Below are positions 1 through 8,690 of a stretch of DNA of 17,500 bases, piece after piece. Where the stretch lies: the NCBI GenBank assembly GCA_009663005.1, contig CM018891.1:10866034-10883533 (forward strand), given 5' to 3'. This DNA comes from Actinidia chinensis (taxonomy: Eukaryota > Streptophyta > Magnoliopsida > Ericales > Actinidiaceae). The stretch's first letter is position 1; each line of letters begins with the position of its first letter. Position numbers and translations under genes: made by a program. Under the pieces are notes generated by a model, which was not told the DNA's origin, did not search any database, and saw only the letters and a list, made by a program, of their open reading frames with translations.

Positions 1-1465
1 GCCGCAGTTTGCACTTGTGGACATGCGGTGGCAAGAAGACGGAATTCTTGAAAACTTTTCGTGGGTTGCTCATAAAAATACTTATGTGCGGTGGATCAGG
101 TACTTTTTCAGGGATTACTCCACAAAGAAACTAGATGATGGTTCTGGTGATACAAGCCCAAAAACTTCACAGGTCCTCGTATAGATTTTACTTTAGCTGC
201 TTTTCTAGTTTTGTGGCTATCGCGGTACGTTGTGGATGGTCGTCCGCAGGATGGCGTGCATGTAAACGTTTTCAGACTTGCAACTCTGCCAGCTCATGGG
301 AGACGTGTTGCCTTGGGTCCCCTTTTTCGGCACCCTTTTTCGAAGGTTGGACTTGATTTTTGAATGCTAGATGAGGTCCCAAGGTCGGTATGATGTCATT
401 ACCTTTCTCGATACTTCGTTTCTTCAGAAGTTTGTGTATGAGTATTTTCCAAATATTGCACCTACTCCGAACGTCTTTGTTGAATTCGTTCAGGACAATT
501 ATGAAAAAGGCCTAAGTGATGAGTATATTTTGAACAAGCTTGGAGAGCATGTACCGCGGCATCAGCGGCAACCTCGCACAACTCTATGGAGTAATACCCG
601 AGGGCATGGCAATTTTGGTTTGGTTTGGTCACGGATATAGAGAATGAATTTTGTTTTAGGCCTTATTTGGTGAACCTCGTGGGAGTAGCTCGGTCGTATT
701 ATCTGTTGGAGGAGGTGGAGGTGGAGCCCAACACTGCTGTGGAGCCTAGAATTATTGGTGCGTCGTGGGCTTTACTAGGTGAGGTTCCTGCCTTTGACGA
801 TATTACTCATATGTGGATCTCTATGACATACAACCCGCAAAGAGTGGCGCAGCAACTCGGTTATGATCAGGGAGTGCCTAACCCTCCCCAGTCATTGTTG
901 AAGAAATCTGCAGCCATTTTTAGCAAGGAACCAATGCGCCCTTTCGACGAGACCAGCCAGCCTTAGCCTTCCTACTGGAGCTCGTGTGGGTAGGGTATCG
1001 CCGCGGTGGTTAGATTGCTGATCTCAGCAGTTGGAAAATTTCAGGGCATTTGTTTGCTCAGTGCCTACCAGGATGAAGTATCCTCCTCCCATATACAGAG
1101 ATTATTTTGGTCATAAGTTGTCCATCGAAAGGAATATACTATATGGTCAGGGGCAGATCCAATTCATGCCCGGGGGGGTCAGTTGCCCCCCTCAAGTTTG
1201 AAAAAATATTTTTTTTGCCTATAGTTTTAGAAAAAAATTTCAATTTGCCCTCCCCCCCTCAAAAATTATAAATGCCCCCCAGAAAAAAAATTTCAACGGT
1301 TGCCCCCCCCTGAAGTTTTTTTCTAGCTCCGCCACTGATCGTGGTCCTTTGAGCCCGTTCGCCCGTTGCAATTTTATTGGGGAAGCTGATATAGCTTTCA
1401 AAAGAGGGCAGCTGCGTCGTGGTGAAATGATGACAACGTGGTGAACTGCCGGGTTGGATGAGAAG
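1..1465 (+). pseudogene. PMD core domain region (exon 1 part) of the antisense ORF
   Basis: This part carries the PMD-type homology. Reading frames at about 1-178, 182-355, 371-640, 652-966 and 968-1465 follow each other with small frameshifts. Sequence around 640-760 (RPYLVNLVGVARSYYL) and 830-890 (RVAQQLGYDQGVPNP) is typical of PMD proteins. After the frame change near 965, the text SLPTGARVGRVSPRWLDC and later YPPPIYRDYFGHKLSIERN continues the same protein. The frame resumes after the short insertion with RGPLSPFARCNFIGEADIAF. A TGA at about 1442-1444 looks like a mutated tryptophan codon. Confidence 0.72.
1148..1337. mobile_element. Short non-autonomous inverted-repeat element (MITE-like)
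   Basis: The left end CAGGGGCAGATCC and the reverse complement of the right end, CAGTGGCGGAGCT, agree at 9 of 13 positions. Runs of 6-8 G or C alternate with A/T runs inside, and the 5' GGGGGGG run can pair with the following CCCCCC run. CAGNGGCGGA-type ends are common in short plant elements, often attributed to hAT-like families. No convincing 8-bp target duplication is visible: flanks TATATGGT and ATCGTGGT share only 4 of 8. The surrounding PMD codons resume cleanly (LYG before, RGPL after), so this is an insertion into coding sequence. The superfamily is uncertain. Confidence 0.6.
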
Positions 1466-1563
1466 GTAACTTTTAATTGTGCTTTCTTTAAAAAAAAATC
1501 AACTCTTCTGTCAACATTTTAAATGTATTCTTATCCCCTTCTTTCCTTTCAAATTTTCTCTAG
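1466..1563 (+). other. Spliceosomal intron in the antisense PMD ORF
   Basis: The donor is GAAG|GTAACT at 1466 and the acceptor is a pyrimidine-rich TTTTCTCTAG ending at 1563. The 98-bp interval is AT-rich, with a T/A-rich body and no coding sense. The flanking text reads GLDEK before and ALGVIRSW after, in phase 0. This resembles a normal plant intron, so the ORF is built to be spliced from a + strand transcript, not from the gypsy genomic RNA. The sites are inferred from sequence only. Confidence 0.65.
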
Positions 1564-2509
1564 GCTTTGGGAGTGATTAGGTCCTGGATTGACAAGGAAA
1601 AAGAGCATAGGGCGCAGGGTGAAGAAAAAGACTTTTTGAACAAGTTATGCTTTAAGGCAGCAGCGGAGTAAGGGAGGCTTTTGTCTAACGAAGTTCTCCA
1701 TATTATAAAGGAGTGGAGTGACCTTTGTGTGCTTTCCAAAGTCTTGTTTAATCATCAGCGCGCTTTCCAACGTGCCACTTCTGGAACTCATGGCTCTCCT
1801 CCCCTAGATGAGCTTGAAGATCCTGTGCTGGTAACATTCCAAAAGAGGAAGTTCACAAGGATTATGAGTATGATCGTCATCGGCCTCGTCGCGTGGCTCC
1901 CTCCAAATCTCCTACCCACGGGAGGGTGCTGGTGCTTCAGTTCATAGGGGGAGGGAGGATTTTGAAAGGAAAGGGAAAGGAAAACAAGTTTCCCCTCCAC
2001 AGAAGCCGCGACGAGGTGGTGGGTCTGCTGCAGTGGTTGGGTCTTGACGAGGTAGAAGGAGGTGTTGGTCCTTCTAGCATTGGTTCAAGTTCAAGTCCGA
2101 TTCAAGGTGTTGATCCCTCGGGAATGGGTGTTATGAGTCCAATTTAGGAAGATATTGGTGTAGTTCCTACTCCTGCTTCCACAAAGGAGATAGATTTGGG
2201 TGGTGATGATGATGTATCGCAGATTGAACTTCAAGAGAGTGATGCTACTACTACTGCCACAGTTGAACGAGTTCATCCAGTTCAGCTGCCTGCCCAGCTT
2301 CTAGAGTTGTCGAAATTATGCATATGTTTCCATCTCCTCCCCCTTACACCTCTCCTAAACTTTCAACCAGTTCAGGGTCAAAGGCAAGTGGATCTAGTAT
2401 TCGTGCTCTTGAGACTGTAGGTGCTACTACTGTGGTTGAGGGGGGAGAGAGCTTTCAAACTCCAATTGGTGAGGGTGATGCAGTGCGGAATGTGGCTCCT
2501 GCTGATGAT

Positions 2510-2689
2510 GTTGCAGTTGATAGTGCAACTCCTACTAGTGAGAATGTCGCGGTTGATGGTGCAGGTCTTGCTGGTGAGGATGACACAGTTGATGGTGCGG
2601 CTCTTGTTGGTGAATATGTCGCGGTTGAAGGGGTGGGGTCGGGTGGGAATGCCAACGTTGGGGTAGAAAGGGCTGAAAGTAGTGAATTT
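2510..2689 (+). repeat. 36-bp coding minisatellite (five 12-residue units)
   Basis: Five consecutive 36-bp units encode related 12-residue blocks, beginning at 2510, 2546, 2582, 2618 and 2654: VAVDSATPTSEN, VAVDGAGLAGED, DTVDGAALVGEY, VAVEGVGSGGNA and NVGVERAESSEF. The core is V-D/E-G-A...G-E. The units diverge from left to right. The phase is kept, so they expanded while the ORF was translated, or at least without frame disruption. The tract lies in the probably disordered linker between the PMD core and the C-terminal region. Confidence 0.7.
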
Positions 2690-2737
2690 GTGAGATGCCG
2701 CCAGCTCCTCTCCCACAACTCCAATTAGTAGTGAGGT

Positions 2738-2840
2738 TATTGCTATTTCGAGTTATGAATCAAGTTCAAGTTCTAGCTCTAGCTCAGACGTTCTGGTTCG
2801 TCTTCCTCTAGTGCTAGTTCTAGTTCTAACAGTCATGACA
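2738..2840 (+). repeat. Serine-codon-rich low-complexity tract
   Basis: AGT/TCT/AGC serine codons are repeated in two halves offset by a frameshift near 2790. The first half reads SYESSSSSSSSSD and the second, in another frame, SGSSSSSASSSSNSHD. This is consistent with one disordered serine-rich linker broken by a one-base change. Confidence 0.6.
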
Positions 2841-3135
2841 TTATTCCCATCTCCCAGTGCTTTCAACTTTGCGCAGAGCCCGAAACTTCCGCGGTTAATC
2901 CACCCCCTGCAACTCCTTGCTTCAATCCTTTGGCAGATGTGATCTTGGACTCCAATGATGATGTGGCAATGGAGGACGCTTAGGACATCCCAGAGATTCC
3001 AGTTGAGGTTTCTATCAACACGGCTACTGTTCTAGAAGATTTTTCTAGGGATGCTATCTTTTCTGGAAGGGGTAGTCAGGCTCATAAAAATTTTGTTTCA
3101 AGAATTTCAAACATTGAAGAAATTTCAACCACTCC

Positions 3136-3665
3136 TCCGCGGTGGGTTCCTTCCTACGAAGAGCAGGATTACAATACTGATATGGACCAACCTTTTGAAA
3201 TCCCTACCACGTGTGAGTTCTTGGTTGGCGTTCCTGTGCAGTTCCATGGAATTCTTCGGCATGTGTGGTTAAGGCATCCCTTAACTTTCTTACACATGAT
3301 GACTTTGAGCCCACTTGCGCGGCCTGCCTTGGTGTTTCGGGTAGCGAGCTGACTCAGATAGAGGGGATTCCTTTTGGTCATGCCAACTTGGAATCGTACG
3401 GCGAGCAACTGCACACTGTGGATGACTTGGAGAGGAACTTTGGGCTTGGATTGGCTTCATGACCATTTGAGTTGGTGTGGCCCAGAGACTATTCGTGCCC
3501 TTGGTTGAACAACACATAACAGAGGTGAATAGAGCTTATGAGAGGTTAGGTGAGACATTGCCAAATTATGGAAAGGATTTGGACTTCTGGAGAAAGAGGT
3601 TTCATGATCGTAAAGCGTTTATCATTTATACACAATGCACTGGAGAGGGAAAGGCTTTTCATTAA
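3136..3665 (+). pseudogene. C-terminal region of the antisense ORF, domain unknown
   Basis: Two frames carry coherent protein-like text. The first includes WVPSYEEQDYNTDMDQPFE and FLVGVPVQFHGILRHVW (about 3146-3270). It then shifts to the 3265-3462 frame with HDDFEPTCAACLG and ELTQIEGIPFGHANLESYGE, and then to the 3477-3665 frame with EQHITEVNRAYERLGE and FWRKRFHDRKAF. The last part looks helical and basic. No family is recognised. Its coherence across frameshifts suggests it once formed a folded end of the PMD protein. Confidence 0.45.
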
Positions 3666-3669
3666 TTTC

Positions 3670-4932
3670 TCAAGGATAGTACATGTTTAGCCATTTTACA
3701 TTGATTGGAGCTTTGAAGGGTATTTATGAGATCCCCAGCTTAGAGATTTTACAATATTCACTGTCATTTGCCTCCACAATTTGAAAAGGGCCTTCCCACT
3801 TTGGTACGAATTTAGGCATTTTAGTCCCCCGCATTACCAGTGCTACTGTCTTCAAAACCAAGTCCCCAGATTGAAACTTCCTTGGTTTGGCAAGTTTATC
3901 ATAAGTGCGGGCTAATCCGGACCGATAAGTTTTCAAGTTTTTCTTGGCTTGATCTCTCCTTTCTTCCAAGGCTTCTAATTCTGCCATCCTTTCTTCCTCA
4001 TTTACCCCTGCCTACAGGGCTATCCGTGTGGATGGGACCACGATTTCAGCAGGCAAACCAACCTCAATGCCATAGACCAATGAAAATAAAGTAGCCTGCA
4101 TCAATCTCTTCTTCAGTGTTATGTATGCCCATAACACCAAAGGTAGTTGCTCTGACCATAACTTTGGAAAATCGTAAACCTTTCTACTCAGAATCTTCAG
4201 CGGCGTTTTGTTATTGCCTCCGCTTGACAATTGCTTTTGGGGGAAAAGGGTTGATTTGTGGTGCGATACATCATACATATTTAGTAGTTGTCCCACATGC
4301 TTGTTGATAAACGGGAGTGCATACAAAAAGTTATTAAACTGGGGATGCCGAAAACAAAACAGGGACGTCCCTTGATTAAATTGGCCACCGTGGGCCTTGT
4401 GGCTTTTATCAAGGGAATGGCTTCAACCCATTTCTACGATCCAGATATGTCCGCGGGAGGGTGGATTAATTGGCCCGAGGAAATCAATAACCCAAGCATG
4501 GAATGGCCATGGTGTGCCCAAATTTCTCAAGTCCACCTTGGGTGTGTGGATTAAATTTACATGGATTTGACAGGCATGACACCGCCTTGCATGGTTCTTT
4601 GTCTATATAACTTTCTCTCACCTTGATGTTCTGCGTTATGCAATCACTTAGCACTTGTTGTATCTCCCCTTCAGCCAAGCATTGAAATGCTTGTCTTCAA
4701 AACTTCTTCGAAACAAGTTCTCTCCTTCCACGAAGTATCGCGGGGCTTTCTTCTTAATGACCAAAGCATCTTCTTTCTCGTGTGACAATTTGCCTTCTTT
4801 CAAGAATTGAATGTATGGCGACTGAAAAGTTTTTTATAAAGCAACATTTTGCAGGATTTAGGATGCTAGTGCGTGCTGCACACCTATCTTGTAGCTCTGT
4901 AGTGTCCTTGGCCATATTTGGCCAATAATAAA
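3670..4932 (-). pseudogene. pol: Gypsy integrase: second zinc-binding segment, catalytic core and C-terminus (3' part of pol)
   Basis: Integrase would join element cDNA into the host chromosome. On the minus strand the text runs from YYWPNMAKDTTELQDRC (about 4925-4870), through a linker with CLAEGEIQQVLSDC (about 4685-4645), to the zinc-pair segment CHACQIH (about 4580-4560). The core has PWPFHAWVIDFLGPINPPSRG, with the first catalytic Asp at 4483-4485. Later come HHKSTL, NNKTPLKILSRKVYDFPKLW, LVLWAY and FSLVYGIEV. A C-terminal chromatin-binding-like module follows (KFQSGDLVLK...KWEGPFQIV) and the end is APINVKWLNMYYP then TGA at 3672-3670. Frameshifts occur near 4410 and 4690 and a TGA near 3725. 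The Asp of the second DDE position and the Glu are not preserved. The codons for a second YYWP-type helix between MQGG and CHACQ are missing. Confidence 0.88.
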
Positions 4933-5118
4933 TGTAAAGTTTGATTGTGAGGGGGCCCGGCAAAAAGAATTAGAGTTTTATTCCTCATACTTAAAAATAT
5001 ATACAAGAGAAGAAAAAGAAAATTACAATAAAAACCCATTAACTATAACCTAATACATGAAGGGAATATAAATAACCACCTAATATACATAAATTACAGT
5101 ACACCCCCACAACTTACA
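4933..5118 (-). repeat. Copia 3' LTR (186 bp)
   Basis: Starts TG and ends CA on the + strand. It pairs with 9954-10130: both share TGTAAAGTTTGATTGTGAG at one end, the AATATAAATAACCACCTAAT stretch, and an ACATAAATTACAG...CACAACTT end. It is AT-rich and short for a copia LTR. Differences include an insertion of about 9 bp (GGGGCCCGG region) near 4953 and several small indels. Confidence 0.88.
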
Positions 5119-5127
5119 CTCCCCTCC
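5119..5127 (-). promoter_or_regulatory. Copia polypurine tract
   Basis: The minus strand reads GGAGGGGAG directly abutting the 3' LTR. This is where plus-strand DNA synthesis would be primed. Position and composition fit; it is followed by the end of the RNase H frame. Confidence 0.65.
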
Positions 5128-5129
5128 GT

Positions 5130-5620
5130 TGGATGCGAAATTATCGATCAGCCCAACTTGAACACAATTGGGTGGAAAAACTCTACTGCTGAGCACTTTT
5201 GTGAAAATGGCGGCCAATTAATCCTAGATTTCACAAAAAGGCATACAGATCAAAACACCTGTCGCCAAATTCTCTGGATATGAAGTGTCGATCAATCTCT
5301 ATATGCTTCTTCATCATGATGGAACAGGGTTGTGAGCAATATGGAAGCTTATTGTTCACAATAAAGTTTCATAGGACCCTCAATCAAAACACCCAAATCA
5401 GGCAACAAGGTTGGAGCACAAAGAGCTCACAAACACCATGAGCCATAGCTCTATACTCAGCTTCGGCGCTAGATCTAGCAACACCGATTGCTTCTTACTG
5501 CGCCAAGTAACCCAAGTTCCACAAAGGAAAGTACAGTAGCCGATTTGTAGAGCGTCTATCATCCACAGAACCAGCCCAGGAAGTCTGCATCAGTGAATAC
5601 CCCATCACTGCAAAGTGACC
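5130..5620 (-). pseudogene. pol: Copia RNase H domain (3' end of pol)
   Basis: RNase H would degrade the RNA strand of the RNA-DNA hybrid. Visible on the minus strand are FTDADF (about 5598-5578, corresponding to the copia YTDADW motif), then ARSSAEAEYRAMAHGVCEL (about 5478-5420) with its catalytic Glu. Next are KHIEIDRHFI (about 5315-5285) and, near the end, a decayed GRHFHKS and LGLIDNFA-type tail (about 5215-5135). Frames change at least three times and stops interrupt. Confidence 0.8.
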
Positions 5621-6640
5621 ATATTAGAAAACATTAATCCCTTCCGAAGCTGATTGAGATAACTCAAAATGCGCTAAACGCACCATATGTGAAGTACGAG
5701 ATCATGCATAAATTGACTGACAACGCACTGCATAAGAAACATCTGGTCTCGTATTGAGCTAAGTAAATCAACAGAACCTTACCAATCCTGATACCTCTCC
5801 TGGTTAGTGCGCTCCCCCATGTTCTCCACTAAGCTATGGTGGCCTCAATAGGAGGAATTTACAGGCTGCAACCCAACATTTACTGTTCTTCCAAAGATCA
5901 AGGATTATACTCCGTTGGGAGATAAAAAAATTACCTCTAATCAGACCGTGCCACTTCCATCCCAAGAAGATCTTAGAGACCCCAAATCCTTAATCTCAAA
6001 TCTTGAGTCTAACGAGATTTAAGATGAAGATCTCACCACATCATCCCCGTCACTTCATAATCAAACTACACAATAAGAACAGCATCTTACCTGCACCTTT
6101 ATGATGAACATAGATGATCGCATGGCTTGTGTGTATCCAAAACCACCAACATGCCTTTGAAAATTCTACCAAACCAAGCCTTAGGGTGATTGCTTCAATT
6201 CCATAAAGAGCCTTCTTCAATCTGCACACCTTTTCCCTCAGTCTTAGATGAAGAAAAACCTTAGGAAACACCGCGTGGGATATCCATTTACACTCTTCCT
6301 CTAACCCTCTCATGAAGGAATGCATTTGTCACATCAAACTGAGTAAATGCCATTTCAAAGTAGCAGCACAAGAAAAGTAGAGCCCGTACAGGTTCATCCT
6401 TCGCTACTGGAGCAAACGTCTCTCCTCATAGTCAATACCATAGGTTTGGGTAAAAAACCCTTCGGCAACAAGTCTTTGCATTGTATCGCCAACGTGTACC
6501 ATCAGCATATGCTTAACCGGTGAAAATCCATTTGCAACCCCTGGTTTTTTTCTCTCGGAAGTGATACCAAGGGCTCCCAAGTGCCATTCTTTTTCAAAGC
6601 CATCATCTCCTCTACCATAGCTCCTTTCCATTAGGTGTCA
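5621..6640 (-). pseudogene. pol: Copia reverse transcriptase domain
   Basis: The N-terminal part (6631-6404) reads TSERKKPGVANGFSPVKH...GFFTQTYGIDYEE, the copia RT start. The next frame (6325-6050) has HSFMRGLEEEC, EKVCRLKKALYG and FSKACWWFW. The YVDD catalytic box position (about 6085-6055) is broken: the matching frame reads LIV, stop, FDY. The connection region continues with a DLGSLRYFLG-like stretch (about 5980-5955), LQPVNS (about 5870) and VVSQFMHD (about 5725-5700). The frame is not intact. Confidence 0.85.
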
Positions 6641-7193
6641 TAAACTTTGCATCCTGCCAATTCTGGGAATAGAAATAGAAGAAAGAGACGGACAAATGGC
6701 ATGATACGAAGGAGACAAACGATCAGATGAGCAAATTGAGAGATGGGATTGTTGAGTACATGATCTAACACCTTTCCGAAAAGGAGCAAGAGGAAGATCA
6801 ACAGAATTAATGAGAGGAGGTCAATGGAAGAAGTCAATTACCAGATGAGTCAGCTGGAGAGTTTGGAACTGAAGCAGGCGATTGTAATTGGCATTAGTGG
6901 TATCATACAGGAGGACTTACTTGTTCTCTCGGGTGTAGGTCTTCAAGTTAGACCCTTGCAACGGTGGGGACTTGAATAATTATAAATAAAAAGGGGTAAA
7001 AAAAGTGTGTACTTTTGTTGTGTATTGTTGGGTCGCAACCGATTGCTCACGGGCGACGGGGCCGAGACCGGGCTTTGTGTGTTTTTTGGGGTCTGTTGTT
7101 TTCTTTTGGTTGTTGCTTTTTAGGGAGATATTGGTTCTTCTTCAGACTTTCCTTTCTCCTATTCACCATGGTCATCAACCGTTTTCCCCCTCA
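6641..7193 (-). pseudogene. pol: Copia integrase-RT linker (low-conservation)
   Basis: This interval lies between integrase and RT. On the minus strand it carries proline, threonine and serine-rich text (TPKNTQSPVSAPSPVSN, about 7100-7050) and then LSPSYHAI...SIPR (about 6720-6660), typical of the variable copia linker preceding RT. Stops and frame changes are frequent. A + strand open frame here (7005-7319) is a shadow of this AG/T-rich antisense sequence. Confidence 0.6.
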
Positions 7194-8330
7194 CTAGAAA
7201 AACATCTCTTCCTCATAGTTATGCTTCCCCTGACGAGATGGAGTAAGAGTAGTAGAGGAAAAAAAAAAGACTCGGTTTCCCCAAAAAGTGACGTCCATAG
7301 AGACCAAAAAACTTCCTAGATGAAGGATCATAACATTTATAACCTTTTGGGTAGGGGAGTAACGTACCCTATAAAAACACACTTATGAGACTTAGGGACA
7401 AACTTGCACCAGAGGATGTTAGAGCATGCACACCAAAACACACACAACCAAAACCGTGGGGGAAGACTGTGACATTGAAAATGCCTAGGGGAAGACAATC
7501 ATAGGTGTTTTAAAAGTTAAGGGACACGGAAGGCATGCGATTAATAAGGTAAGCGCAGTCCAAAATCGCCTACCCCAGAGATTTACTTGGGAAATTCATG
7601 GTAAACAAAAGAGAGCGAGACACCTCAAGCAAGATGACATTTTGCGTTCAGCAACTCCATTTGTGTGGAGTACCAACACAAGTCGTCTGAAAAAGTAATA
7701 CCCATTGTCATCCAAAAAAGCTACTCTAAAACTCGTGTCAATATATCAGTGCCATTGTCATTGCGGAGAATTTTAATATTTGAATCAAATGAGTGCCAAA
7801 AAACAATGCATGAAAAGACTTAAAACAAGAAAAAACTTCATTTTTGATTAAGTAAAATATACCCAGTAACACGAGAGAAAGGGAAAACAGGTCAATAAAA
7901 AGTAACAAACCAACGATGGCCTTTAAGAGATGGAATAGGAGAAGCCCCAAAACATCAGAATGAATAACCATAAATGGAGAATCACTTTCTTTATGTCATA
8001 GGTGCCTAAAAGGAACGTTTATGTTTACAAGCTCACAGCATCACAAAAAAACTGCTCATGAAACAATGTTTAACTAAATTTGGAAAAAACTTTCTCTAAA
8101 ATCCCAAAGGAGGCGAGATGACCCAATATACGGTGCCCACTGATTTGAACATAGAAATAGATGAACGCTTATCTGATTGCAGAAGGCTAGACCACATGGG
8201 ACAATAGTGTGAATGCTGATGAGGTGCAGGGGAATCCAAAAAGTAGGGCCACCATGGGCTTGACCACTTGCCAATCACCTTCCCGTTTCAGTTCCTGAAA
8301 AAACACAATGGGTCAGGAAAATGTTACGGA
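7194..8330 (-). pseudogene. pol: Copia GAG-pre-integrase and integrase
   Basis: The pre-integrase segment shows an H-RILGHLASFGILEKVFSK-like reading (about 8150-8085) and FFCDA (about 8050-8035). Integrase starts at VIHSDV (7968-7954, catalytic Asp). The second Asp is kept in another frame as LRNDNGTD (Asp at 7757-7759). The Glu is in NGVAERKM (Glu at 7647-7649). The C-terminus reads YSPTQKVINV and FLVSMDVTFWGN (about 7360-7280). All three DDE residues can be found, but in different frames, so no functional protein is possible. Confidence 0.85.
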
Positions 8331-8690
8331 ACAATTTGAAGGAACGAGTAAGGCTACTAACCGACAGAAGGTTAGTGGCAACAATTTTTAAGTTATGAAG
8401 CACAGAAGAGGAGAGAAATAGAAGGAGAAAGCGAACCGAAACCTTTTCCCTAAAATCGCAGGAGAATGACCCATCTGCATTGACCTTATCCTTACCAGAA
8501 ACATGTCAAGTAAGAATCGAAGAACAAAATATAGAGGAACAACCTGTCAATGATCTGAAGCACCGGAATCGATAATCCAAGGAAAATACTAGAAGAGACA
8601 GTAAAATTGCATTAGCTGAGATTACCTGTGTGAGCAAAATAAGATGAAGTGGAAGTGGGAGCAATAGTAGGTGAAGACTCAGCCTGAGCC
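8331..8690 (-). pseudogene. pol: Copia aspartic protease region
   Basis: The active-site motif IDSGASDH (minus strand, 8573-8550) is intact and preceded by FPW. A stop follows directly (TGA). The downstream frame shows a MADGSF-like reading (about 8480-8460). The enzyme would cleave the gag-pol polyprotein. Flanking linker text on the gag side is serine/threonine-rich. Confidence 0.8.

Larger units (their letters stand above)
1..3665 (+). pseudogene. Antisense plant-mobile-domain ORF of the gypsy element (decayed, 5' end outside window)
   Basis: Successive frames on the + strand join into one long protein similar to plant mobile domain (PMD, 'aminotransferase-like') proteins. Recognisable stretches are an N-terminal W-x-A...VRWIRYFF segment (about 60-110), DGVHVNVFRLATLPAHGRRV (about 249-310), RYDVITFLDTSFLQ (about 385-427), and YNPQRVAQQLGYDQGVPNP (about 829-885). 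The frame then passes through a short inserted element (1148-1337) and a 98-bp intron (1466-1563). It continues into an acidic repeat tract, a serine-rich tract and a C-terminal region, ending at TAA 3663-3665. Several frameshifts and in-frame stops are present, for example TGA just before the intron, TAA near 1668 and TAG near 2146. It points towards gypsy pol and ends 4 bp from the pol stop. PMD function is unknown in retrotransposons. A captured or neighbouring host PMD gene is the alternative. Confidence 0.75.
1564..3665 (+). pseudogene. Exon 2 of the antisense PMD ORF: charged linker, low-complexity tracts, C-terminal region
   Basis: The frame opens with a charged helix-like stretch (RSWIDKEKEHRAQGEEKDFL, about 1576-1635) and continues after a TAA near 1668 to about 1880. 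It then shifts to the 1893-2147 frame, a TAG interrupts, and text resumes in the 2196 and then 2318-2728 frames. The middle is acidic and glycine/alanine/valine-rich with a 12-residue repeat, followed by a serine tract. After a TAG near 2981, the C-terminal part (about 2985-3665) includes YEEQDYNTDMDQPFEIPTT, HDDFEPTCAACLG and an arginine/lysine-rich end. I do not recognise a domain after the PMD core. Confidence 0.6.

Noticed and set aside
2421..2666. + strand frame reading M-x-R-L-M-V-Q repeats
   Set aside because: It is the shifted frame of the same minisatellite; the VDGA-type frame joins better to flanking text.
2378..2716. Long open frames on the minus strand in the PMD region
   Set aside because: They mirror the repetitive GTTGATGGTGC codons of the + frame; their repeated sense is a by-product of the 36-bp minisatellite.
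1..3665. Functional host PMD gene
   Set aside because: Many stops and frameshifts, an inserted element, and the immediate tail-to-tail contact with gypsy pol make a decayed element-borne ORF more likely, though a captured gene cannot be excluded.
4754..4963. Possible rearrangement, because YYWPNM lies upstream of the CLAEGEIQQ linker
   Set aside because: Joining 4932 to 10131 after removing the copia element gives a continuous protein, and a first zinc-binding segment at this place fits what I know of Tat-like elements.
7005..7319. Open frame on the + strand of about 104 codons
   Set aside because: It is antisense to the copia integrase-RT linker, has no recognisable motif, and minus-strand text on both sides continues the copia protein.
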